NCBI RefSeq assembly: GCF_963675165.1
Contig: NC_087382.1
Span: 4,007,963 to 4,071,962, forward strand
Reading direction: 5' to 3'
Length of the DNA: 64,000 bases
DNA from: Halichondria panicea
Lineage: Eukaryota > Porifera > Demospongiae > Suberitida > Halichondriidae
The position numbers and the translations under genes were made by a program. The notes below the pieces were generated by a model. It was not told where the DNA came from. It saw only the letters and a list, made by a program, of their open reading frames with translations, and searched no databases. This document shows, one piece after another, positions 1-9,386 of this stretch; position 1 is the stretch's first letter; each line of letters begins with the position of its first letter.

Positions 1-17
1 CTCTCTCTATACTATAG

Positions 18-653
18 GCATTGCTGTACATGAGGATGATCAAGGGGGTGAAAATCAATTGTGTACTAACAACTTGCAAGACATTTTCTCTGAATTAATG
101 GGTGCCATTAATGAATGGTTTGCATTGGGCCTTGCTTTAGGGATTCAAGATCCCATGCTTCAGGAAATAGAATCTAATAAAAAAAGCAACAAAGATCGTT
201 TGCGTGAAATGCTGGCCCACTGGTTGCGAACTTCACCTTCTCGTACATGGCGTGACATTTGCAATGGCCTCAGAAGTAACACTGTCGAACACTACGTTCT
301 AGCGGATAAAATTGAGAAGAAATACAACAATGGTAAAATTAGTGTGATCGTGTAAAGTTTACTATTATAGCCAAACACCATGCAGGTCAGCTATGTTGGA
401 AGCAAAGAAAAAGTTGGTCTAATAATGCGTGACTGTGTTCGTATATTGAAACTTTCTTTTTACTCACTGACTTGCTTCCCATGCAGGTGACTCGTCCCGA
501 CCACCGGGCCGTCATCCCCCTATCACTGGTGAGAAGAGAGAGGCCACTAAACACACTGAGCAAGGTGAGACTGTCGGTTGTTGGTTGGTCTATTTTACTG
601 GTAAGTGTCTCCATGCAGTTCTCCCCAAGAAACCTCGGTCAGAGAAGCAGTGA
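18..653 (+). CDS. C-terminal exons of a death-domain protein (partial, 5' end outside window)
   Basis: Three exons are supported: 18-332 after the acceptor ending tatag, 487-564, and 619-653 ending at TGA (651-653). The first codes a death domain of about 90 residues with the typical pattern: Trp in the first helices, a repeated LGLALG, IESN, RLREMLAHWL, then TWRDICNGL and LADKIEKKY. Death domains are homotypic adaptors in apoptotic and innate immune signalling. The last two exons give a short Pro/Lys-rich tail. The 54-nt intron at 565-618 is a multiple of three with no stop in frame, so its retention would only lengthen the tail. The same three exons close the ROCO gene at 22827-23478 and are nearly identical, so this is the 3' end of a second copy of that gene. 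No in-frame upstream start exists in the window; the internal ATG-like starts are not the real start. Confidence 0.75.
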
Positions 654-793
654 GGGAGGAAAATAAACTATACGTGCACTTTCAGTTGACGTTCGCTTCC
701 TCATATAGAGAATAGAAATACGTAGTACAATTTTCTCGTAAATTTTTCCCCTAACACAATTCATTAATTGTTATAATTATTGACCGTTAATAT

Positions 794-839
794 TAACCTC
801 TTGTTATCTCAAGTGCTTGCGCGTAGTTTAAGTGGTTTG
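794..839 (+). promoter_or_regulatory. Conserved module upstream of each EGF gene, two NK2-like sites
   Basis: A short block reading TAACCTcTTGTTATCTCAAG, then TGCTTG, a short variable spacer and TTTAAGTGGTTTG lies 260-650 bp upstream of the start codon of all six EGF genes: 794-839 (A), 3724-3774 (B), 6624-6677 (C), 8735-8780 (D, degraded at its 5' end), 23607-23653 (E) and 25875-25919 (F). It holds TCAAGTG and TTAAGTG, both of which fit the known NK2 homeodomain consensus TYAAGTG. It could be a shared enhancer, or the 3'UTR end of the preceding gene duplicated with the unit. The function is inferred. Confidence 0.35.
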
Positions 840-874
840 CGGACGGTGATCATGAAGCTATATATATAATTACC

Positions 875-1070
875 TTAAGGTGACATATTTTCACAGGTAG
901 ATTTGTTTGCGTTTTTACACATTTTGCTGGTATAATTTTTTGCGAAATGTCGATCTGGATACATTAAACAATAGGGCGGCCAATTATTTGCGAGTACTAA
1001 TTTTTGCGATTTTACTCTCATTCGCAGAAATAGCAGAAATTAATACACGCGAAAATATGGGTTTCATCTA
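875..1070. mobile_element. Short inverted-repeat element (MITE), right end lost
   Basis: The left end CCTTAAGGTGACATATTTTC is intact here. In the paralogous copy at 23694-23889 the right end GAAAATATGTCACCTTAAGG is intact and forms the inverted partner. The interior contains repeated GCGAAAAT/TTTGCG words. In this copy the right terminus after CGCGAAAATATGG has been replaced by unrelated sequence. No coding potential is seen. The rest of 654-1293 is the duplicated intergenic region shared by all EGF units. Confidence 0.5.
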
Positions 1071-1293
1071 AGGAGTATGCTACAGGTCATGCATGAATAA
1101 ACATCCTGTATGATAATTACATAATTAATTTTAACCTCTTTGTGAGGCTGCAAGCACTATAGATCTGTGCATCATGTTGATAGAATGCAATCATCAATTA
1201 TCTCTCATCAAAATACATAGTTGTTAACCAGCTTAAGCTTATAGCTTATGTAGTTGCTGGACATTGAACTACTACTACTGTATACTGCTGAGA

Positions 1294-3443
1294 ATGAGTG
1301 TCCTTGTATTGTGTATGAGCTGCCTGTGTCTATGGCTGGGGAAGGTGAGTGGTATAATAGTCAGTAGCTGCAGTTGAGAGTACCAATGCTTGCAGCTCAG
1401 TGTACTGGTGTCTGTAGACTATGTGGTACAAGTGAAGATACTCTCCTACAGTAATCCATCCAACAGACGCTTTGATGGTCAATGTTGTGATCCAGACAAC
1501 GGTGAAGGATGTACCCTTGGAGAGCGCTGTGACACCTTTTTTGCCTACTGTCTTGTGCCACTTTTCAATACTACCATAGTGTGCCCCAATACTGCTCCCG
1601 GATTTTTTGCATTTAGTTCACGTACCATCACTGACGGGGCAGACATTGAGTAGCCCATTTATTTGTAAACTTACCAGAGAACTTTTAAAGCTAAGCTATA
1701 AAATTTTCAGAAGATATTACTCTAATCAAAAGTGTACCTAAAAACCAGTAAATGATGAATTATAGACACTGTGAGCATATGTAAGACCCATAAAGGGATG
1801 GTCAGGATACCTAAACCATTAATCTATTGTGTGATAAAAGTCTAAGACCTTAGCTGTTTAAGGTTAGTGTTTTATTACTCTAACCGGTTACCCACTATAA
1901 CAATTTGCTGTTGTTCTATTAATCACCACAAACCCACCACCTTATGTTTCAATGGAAACATTTTTGGATATGTTGTAGTTCAGTCATTCATCTACACACG
2001 GGTATCAACACCATTTCTTAGAAATGCTCCAATCAAAAGATATTTACATTTAAGTACAACTACTCACACATTTGTGGTAATCTACTCTCTAGACTAAATG
2101 AACTGTACTAATAACCTTGATTCCTACACCTGTGTCTGCAATGCTGGCTATACTGGTGCTGATTGTGAGGTGGATATTGATGAGTGCTTGCTAATGGAGA
2201 CAGTGTGCAGTGGCCATGGTAATTGCTCTCATGGAACAGCCACCTTCACCTGCTCATGTGATCCTGGCTACACTGGACAGAGATGTGAGACTGACATTGA
2301 TGATTGTGTGAACGTAAACTGCAGTGGACAAGGCAACTGTACTGACAGAGTTAACGGTTATGATTGTGATTGTTTCCCTGGTTACATAGATGCAATTTGC
2401 CAGACTGACATTGATGAATGTGATGGAATAAACTGCAGTGGAAATGGTGGTTGTGTTGACATGGTGAACATGTTCCTATGTGACTGTGAACCTGGCTACA
2501 CTGGTGCTGATTGTGAGACCAACATTGATGATTGTGTGAATAGGAACTGCAGTAGAAATGGTGTGTGTGTGGATGGTGTCAACTCGTTCAGTTGTGAGTG
2601 TGTGTCTGGCTTCACTGGAGAGATGTGCAACACCACTTCAGGTATAATAAATTGTTTCATGCTGTATAAATTATACCTCTTGCAGAGTTGAATGGTGGTC
2701 CAGGGGATCTGATAGGAGGAGTGGTGGGAGGTCTTCTAGTGCTGATGATGCTGATACTCCTGCTCCTGATAGTGGTTGTGGTGGTGTGTGTACGAAGAGC
2801 TCATGATCAAGGGAAGACCATTCAAGACAATCAGTTGCAAGGTAAGCTGTTTGTGTATACCTAGTAACATTGAAGTACAGTTGAGCCTCGGTTATCCGAA
2901 TCCCGGTTATCCGAATCCTCGATTATCCGAATGCTAGAGCATAGTGCAATCTGAGCATGCGCAGTAGGAAATTGCCCACGTGGCTGGCAAAAAGAAGGGT
3001 TTGATTATCCGAATATTTCACTTACCCGAATGGGCCCGGGGACAAAGGTGTTCGGATAACCGAGGCTCAACTGTAGTACACATGCGTATATGACTTTTTA
3101 CTGTTTACATTTCACTTACTTTACAACATGATTGGGTGTTTATGTTTCAGTATATGCCTGAGCTGTGTTTTGTCTCGAAATTACGCCCACTCATTAAGCT
3201 ATATACTCATGGACTGTTGTTTTCCACAGGAGACACCATTTCCTACATACTTGGAGACAATCCAGTGTATGGGATTCCTGAGAACAGAACAAACTCCATC
3301 ACTTCAGAAACAGCAGAGTTTAACAACCCATATGGCAGCCTGGAATCACTCAACGATGCAGAACTGCAATTTATGGAGATGCAGATTTCGAAGATGTACC
3401 TTATGAATTGGCCCCTGCAGTATCAGACTATGAGACACCTGTA
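1294..3443 (+). pseudogene. EGF gene A, Notch-ligand-like receptor, broken
   Basis: The signal-peptide exon (1294-1344, MSVLVLCMSCLCLWLGK) and the first half of the MNNL-like exon (from 1396) are present. The reading frame then hits TAG just after the DGADIE codons (stop 1651-1653). About 450 bp of unrelated sequence (1654-2095) replaces the second MNNL half, the partial DSL and the first two EGF repeats. From about 2098 the partial and four complete EGF repeats are open, followed by a membrane exon (about 2685-2841). The tail exon (from 3230) has a 7-nt deletion in the codons for VNPIYG, so it runs out of frame and ends at 3443. One NPVYG motif survives. With a missing ectodomain half and a frameshifted tail it is very probably a pseudogene; a spliced, truncated product cannot be excluded. 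Confidence 0.8.
2878..3073. mobile_element. 196-bp MITE with 23-bp perfect inverted ends and TA duplication
   Basis: The left end starts CAGTTGAGCCTCGGTTATCC and the right end is its exact reverse complement over 23 bp. TA flanks both sides (2876-2877 and 3074-3075). Internal words ATTATCCGAAT repeat. The CAG start and TA target duplication fit the pogo/Tigger group of Tc1-mariner transposons. It sits in the intron between the membrane and tail exons of gene A and is absent from the same intron of genes B, D and F. Confidence 0.85.
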
Positions 3444-3579
3444 GTACGCACCTGTGTATGACAATAGTATTACAGAAAATTAAGGGCAGAACAATATTAA
3501 TTTGAAATAATATTATGCTGATGCAGCACATTTTAATTTTGTACGAAGTAATTAGGGTAGTATAAGGTAGTGACATGAT

Positions 3580-3663
3580 GTTAGCTATGCAACCGTTGCC
3601 GAGTGTGAGGATGGACTGGGACAGACTGGTGACATCTATGATGACGTGTACACGAGGCAGTGA
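3580..3663 (+). pseudogene. Orphan ITIM-type tail exon end, downstream of gene A
   Basis: This stretch reads VSYATVAE...GQTGDIYDDV...Q followed by TGA. It is the last part of the tail exon used by gene C (compare 8601-8690). Gene A itself has the other (NPxY) tail, so this exon end is stranded after its stop codon. No splice acceptor is visible just before it. It marks an old recombination between the two gene types. Confidence 0.6.
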
Positions 3664-3991
3664 CTTTATTATTTGCCTCTAAAGCAATTGCTACTTCAGT
3701 TTGCTTACGATTATTTTATGTTGATAACCTCTTGTTATCTCAAGTGCCTGCTTGCATGTAGTTTAAGTGGTTTGGTGGACTGTGGTAAATCAGCAAGTAC
3801 AGGCCATGCATGAATAACATCCTGTTTGAAGATTTATCTTTGAGTGACTTTGCAAGCACTATAGCATATTTATATCATGTTGATGGAATGCAAAGAAGAT
3901 GCATGTCTAACAGAGATCAGTAACATGTAGATTAACATATCAAGCATGCAAGAATAGTTGCTGTCATTTGAATTACTGTATGCTGCTGAGA

Positions 3992-6349
3992 ATGAGTGTC
4001 CTTGTATTGTGTATGAGCTGCCTGTGTCTATGGCTGGGGAAGGTGAGTGGTATAATAGTCAGTAGCTGCAGTTGAGAGTCCCAATGCTTGCAGCTCAGTG
4101 TACTGGTGTCTGCAGACTATGTGGTGCAAGTGGAGATGGTATCTTTCAGTCATCCATCCAACAGGCGCTCAGGCGGTCAATGTTGTGATCCAGCCAACAA
4201 TGGTGTAGGATGTACCCTTGGGGAGCGCTGTGACACCTTCTTTGCCTACTGCCTGATGCCACGTAGCAGTACTGCTATAGTGTGTCCCAGTAATCCCCCC
4301 GGATTTCTTGCATATAGTTTACGTGCCACCAATATCACTGACGGGGCTGACATTGATTTCTCACAATCTACTGTACTAGGACTCTCTAATCCATTCAATC
4401 TGACTGGAAAAACGACAGCCTGGGAGGTTAAGATTCACTGTTTTTTTTTGTATTCAAATTACCATTTATTGTATTTGCAGGGAGCTCATCAGCTTTACAT
4501 ACGAGTGCTTGATCTTGATAGCATTAGACCATTTCGCTTTGATCGTATTATAACGTATCGATTTGATCTGAGTCTCTCAGTGGGATTGACAACCACAGCA
4601 TTTGCCTCATCAGATACCGCTAATATCGCTGTGAGTACTACTGTGTTGTGTGCTCCATTCTTCATTGGAAGCAGTTGTCAGTTTTTCAATTACTGTCAGT
4701 CCAATGCTGTTACATGCAGTGACAGAGGAACATGTGTGAATGAAATGGACAGTTTCACTTGCAACTGTAACCCTCCCTACTTTGGTACAAACTGTGAGCA
4801 TCAAAACTTTTGCTACAACAGATATTGCAACGAAAGAGGAATGTGTACTAATAACCTTGATTCCTACACCTGTGTCTGCAATGCTGGCTATACTGGTGCT
4901 GATTGTGAGAACTGTGAAGGGCAGAGTTGCAGTGGAAATGGTGTCTGTATGGATGAGGTCAACTCTTATACCTGTGTCTGCAATGCTGGCTATATATACT
5001 GGTGCTGATTGTGAGGTGGATATTGATGAGTGTTTGCTAATGGAGACAGTGTGCAGTGGCCATGGCAACTGCTCTCATGGAACAGCCACCTTCACCTGCT
5101 CATGTGATCCTGGCTACACTGGACAGAGATGTGAGACTGACATTGATGATTGTGTGAACGTAAACTGCAGTGGACAAGGCAACTGTACTGACAGAGTTAA
5201 CGACTTTAATTGTGATTGTTTCCCTGGTTACACTGATGCAATTTGCCAGACTGAAATTGATGACTGTGATGGAATAAACTGTAGTGGCAATGGTGGTTGT
5301 GTTGACATGGTGAACATGTTCCTATGTGACTGTGAACCTGGCTACACTGGTACTGATTGTGAGACCAACATTGATGATTGTGTGAATAGGAACTGCAGTG
5401 GAAATGGTGTGTGTGTGGATGGTGTCAACTCGTTCAGTTGTGAGTGTATGTCTGGCTTCACTGGAGAGATGTGCAACACCACTTCAGGTATAATAAATTG
5501 TTTCATGCTGTATAAATTATACCCCTTGCAGAAGAGTTGAATGGTGGTCCAGGGGATCTGATAGGAGGAGTGGTGGGAGGTCTTCTAGTGCTGATGCTGA
5601 TACTCCTGCTCCTGATAGTGATTGTGGTGGTGTGTGTACGAAGAGCTCATGATCAGGGGAAGACTATTCAAGACATTCAGTTGCAGGGTAAGCTGTTTGT
5701 GTACCTAACATTGAAGTAGCTATATACATGCATGCACACTGTTTACATTTCACTAGTGTACAATGTGATCTGAGTGTTTATGTTTCAGTATGCTCGAGCT
5801 CATGAAAGGATTTACTAAAGTTTGCATGTCTTATTTCAGCTGGAGACAACCCAGTGTATGGGATTCCTGAGAACAGAACAAATACCATGCATCACTTTAG
5901 AAACAGCAGAGTTTGACAACCTGATATATGGCAGCCTGGAATCACTCAACAATGCAGAACTAGTCAATCCAATTTATGGAGACGCAGATTTTGAAGATGC
6001 ACCGGCTTATGAATTGGCCCCTGCAGTATCAGACTATGAGACACCTGTAGCACGCAGAGCTCAGGGGAAGACCATTCAAGACACTCAGTTGCAAGGTAAT
6101 AATTAAGTTGTTTGTGTACCTAACACATTGAAGTATAGCTGTATACTCACAATCATGCACGTCACACTGCTTACATTTCACTAGTGTATATTGTTTACTT
6201 GTGATTGGAGTGTTTATGTTCAGTATTCCTGAGCTTTGCTGTTGTTTTCCACAGGATATCTAGACACCATTTCCTATATCCCTGGAGACAACGAAGACGT
6301 ACCTTATGAATTGGCCCCTGCAGTATCAGACTATGAGACACCTGTATAG
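3992..6349 (+). pseudogene. EGF gene B, Notch-ligand-like receptor with two frameshifts
   Basis: Exons: 3992-4042 (signal peptide), 4094-4426 (MNNL part 1), 4481-5487 (MNNL part 2, partial DSL, seven EGF repeats), 5532-5687 (membrane helix), 5840-6095 and 6255-6349 (tail, stop TAG). Phases agree with gene D. Two lesions break it. At 4991-4999 the sequence GGCTATATATACTGG carries four extra bases against GGCTATACTGG in the paralogs, shifting the frame after the third EGF repeat. At about 5888-5892 four extra bases (gcat) shift the tail exon. All sequence after each lesion is open in a new frame, so decay is recent, or these are assembly errors. It has one more EGF repeat (CEGQSCSGNGVC) than gene D and shares it with gene F. 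Confidence 0.75.
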
Positions 6350-6481
6350 TACGCACCTGTGCATGACAACAGTAATACACAAATAGAGCGCAGAACGATA
6401 TTTCAATGTGGTTGATGATTTTCATTTACTGAGACTCATGAAATATGCACATTTTATATGAAGTAGTAAGATAGTGAGTGA

Positions 6482-6581
6482 CATGATAAATGTAAATGTT
6501 AGCTATGCAACCGTTGCCGAGCGTGAGGATGGACTGGGACAGACTGGTGATATCTATGATGATGTCAACACGAGGCAGTAG
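6482..6581 (+). pseudogene. Orphan ITIM-type tail exon end, downstream of gene B
   Basis: The stretch reads from the equivalent of the last 28 codons of gene C, with VSYATVAE and GDIYDDVNTRQ, then TAG (6579-6581). Gene B uses the NPxY tail that ends at 6349, so this exon end appears unused. It is more intact than the matching relic after gene A. Confidence 0.6.
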
Positions 6582-6932
6582 CTTTATTATTTGCCCCAAA
6601 CGCAATTACTGTAGATCTCGATATTAACCTGTTGTTATCTCAAGTGCTTGCTCATATATATAGTTTAAGTGGTTTGCGAGCCGTGCATGGTCATGTAGCT
6701 ATAGGGGGTGATTTATCTATTGGAGAATAATTATGTACAGGTTGCAGGTTATGAATGAACATCCTGTATGAAAACATAATTTAAGTTGACTTCCCACTGG
6801 CTGCAAGCACTCTGTGCTGCATGTTGATCAATAAGGGTGCATGTGATACAGTACTAGCAGACATCTCTTTAAAATATAGCTGTATATCAAGCAAGATAGT
6901 TGCTGGCCATAAACTACTGCATACTGCTGAGA

Positions 6933-8690
6933 ATGAATGTCCTTGTATTGTGTATGAGCTGCCTGTGTCTATGGCTGGGGAAGGTGAGTGGTATAATAGT
7001 CAGTAGCTGCAGTTGAGAGTCCCAATGCTTGCAGCTCAGTGTACTGGTGTCTGCAGACTATGTGGTGCAAGTGGAAATGGTCTCTTACAGTAATCCATCC
7101 AACACACGTTTAGATGGTCAATGTTGTGATCCAGACAATGGTGGAGAATGTAACAGAAGGGAGCGCTGTGACACCTACTTCATCTACTGCCTGGTGCCAC
7201 ATTCCAGTACTACGGTGGGGTGTCTCAATACTGATACCGGATCTACTGCAGTCAGTAGCTATATCGAGGATGGGGCAGACATTGATTTCTCACAACCTAC
7301 TGTACTAGGACTCTCTAATCCGTTCAATCTGACAGGAATACTGACAACCTGGGAGGTAAGTGATACAGTGTAGCTAACAGTAGACTATTTCAATTCTGTA
7401 GGGAGCTCAGCTTTACATACAAGTGCTTGATTATGATACCTTTACATTAAATGATGCTATTGCGAGGTATCGATTTGATATGAATCTTCTCTCGGTGGGA
7501 TCAACAACCATATTATCTGCCTCATATACTGGGGCTAGTATCTCTGTGCGTGCTATTGTGTTGTGTGCTCCATTCTTTATTGGAAGCAGTTGTGAGATCT
7601 TCAATCACTGTGAGTTCAATGCTGTCACATGCAGTGACAGAGGAATGTGTGTGAATGAAATGGACAGTTTCACTTGCAACTGTAACCATCCCTACTTTGG
7701 TGCAAACTGCGAGCATCAAAACTTTTGCTACAACATAAATTGCAACGAAAGAGGAAGATGTACTAATAACCTTGAATCCTACACCTGTGTCTGCAATGTT
7801 GGCTATACTGGTGTTGATTGTGAGGTGGATATTGATGAGTGCTTGCTAATGGAGACAGTGTGCAGTGGCCATGGTAACTGCTCTCAATTAGGAATAGCCA
7901 CTTTCACCTGCTCATGTGATCTTGGCTACACTGGACAGAGATGTGAGACTGATATTGATGATTGTGTGAATAGGAACTGCAGTGGAAATGGTGTGTGTGT
8001 GGATGGTGTCAATTCGTTCAGTTGTGAGTGTATGTCTGGCTTCACTGGAGAGATGTGCAGTGTGGAGACACAAGGTAAACACTAACTTCCTTAACACACT
8101 TGACAGCTTATTTAGATGCTTGGTGAATGCTGCTGTATATTTATTCTTTTAGCATGTTTGTTTTCTATACTTTAGACGTGAGATCAGATGATGCAATAGC
8201 TATTACAGCAGGTGGAGTGGTGGGGGGACTAGTGGGCGTTGTGATGATTGCAGTCATAGTCATTCTCTTTGTGATTATTGTCAAGAGCAAGAGAGAGTTA
8301 TCTAAATACAACCGTAAGACTTTTTCAGTTGTGTGTACTGTAACTTAAACTTAAACATAACTTGTTTCTCTCCCTGCAGTAACTGTTAGTGGAGGAGGAA
8401 CTGCCAACAATGACATACCATGTCAAAACAATGTGGTGTACGGTGTGTGTGAGATGAACACAGCTCAACCTCAAACCAACACCCTCCCTACTGGCCTACC
8501 CCCGTCTTCTCTACAAGAGCAGGAGTATGGCTACCCATTGTGTTCCCTCCCACCAGTGTACGAAAGTGTGGAGGCGAGGGACGAGAAACTCATGATAAAT
8601 GTAAATGTTAGCTATGCAACCGTTGCCGAGCGTGATGATGGACTGGGACAGACTGGTGACATCTATGATGATGTCAACACGAGGAAATGA
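6933..8690 (+). CDS. EGF gene C: intact MNNL-EGF receptor with ITIM-like tail
   Basis: Five exons: 6933-6983, 7035-7355, 7402-8074, 8176-8313 and 8380-8690, joined length 1494 nt (497 residues), open throughout. Exon 1 codes the signal peptide. Exons 2-3 code a domain with the Notch-ligand N-terminal pattern (VQVEMVSYSNP, then CC, then CDTYFIYCL, later LYIQVLDYD). CAPFFIGSSCEIFNHC follows and matches the opening of a DSL domain, but the rest of the DSL is missing. Four EGF repeats come next; the third and fourth start DIDEC and DIDDC, as in calcium-binding EGFs. Exon 4 gives the single membrane helix (GGVVGGLVGVVMIAVIVILF) and a basic stop. The tail has VVYGV, PPVYESV, VSYATV (fits ITIM, VxYxxV) and DIYDDV. 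A cell-surface signalling or adhesion receptor is likely; its ligand is unknown. Confidence 0.85.
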
Positions 8691-8954
8691 CTTCAATTTA
8701 CCCCTAACGCAATTGCTATTTATAAACTATACTTTTGTTATCTCAACTCTCAAGTGCTTTCTTGTAGTTTAAGTGGTTTGGGGGGACTGTGGTCACGTAG
8801 CTGTAGGTATCCTGATAGTGGGCTCATGCAAAACTAGAAAGTTAAAAGCACTAAGAGAATGCAGTGATGTCATTGTAATGATGTCATGAGATCATTGTAA
8901 TTACTGTAATGGGTGTAATCACTGTAATGGGTGTCCTTGGAATGTGCAGGCGCA

Positions 8955-9100
8955 TGTTGCCCCACTAAACGAAACGCCATTAAAACGAAACAGCAGTCAA
9001 TAATGGGCGTGGCACCTAACTTTATCCTTAATCCTAACCTAGCCCATTATTTGTTTCCGGTTGTTTCATTTTAGTGACGTTGCGTTTTAGTGAGACTACA
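8955..9100. mobile_element. 146-bp inverted-repeat element with 10-bp flanking duplication
   Basis: TGCAGGCGCA occurs directly before (8945-8954) and directly after (9101-9110). The ends TGTTGCCCCACTAAA and, reversed, TGTAGTCTCACTAAA match imperfectly, and both sides continue with ACGAAAC-like words. A 9-10 bp target duplication is typical of Mutator-like elements. It lies between genes C and D; the rest of 8691-9386 is the shared intergenic unit. Confidence 0.55.
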
Positions 9101-9386
9101 TGCAGGCGCAGGTCATGAATTAACATCTTGTACACACATGTGACAGTTACGAAGATTTTTATCTTTGAACGACTTCCCTCTTTTAAAATTGTAACTCACA
9201 ATTTTGAAAAAGAGAAGTCGCTGAGGTTGCAAGCATCTATCCTGCATGCATGCATATGTACATGTATATCATCATTGTTTATGGAATGCAAGGAGGATGC
9301 ATGTGACCAGTATACTATTATAGTAGCTGTTAACAAGACAGTAGTAAGTTGCTGGCTATTCATTGAACTACTGTATGCTGCTGAGA

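Noticed and set aside
1867..2097. 76-codon frame in the sequence that replaced part of gene A
   Set aside because: No domain, no signal peptide and no splice signals that join it to the EGF frame.
4610..5068. Antisense frame rich in Ser/Thr/Ile opposite EGF exons (also at 26782-27192)
   Set aside because: It arises from the reverse strand of Cys-rich EGF codons and recurs in all paralogs at the same place.
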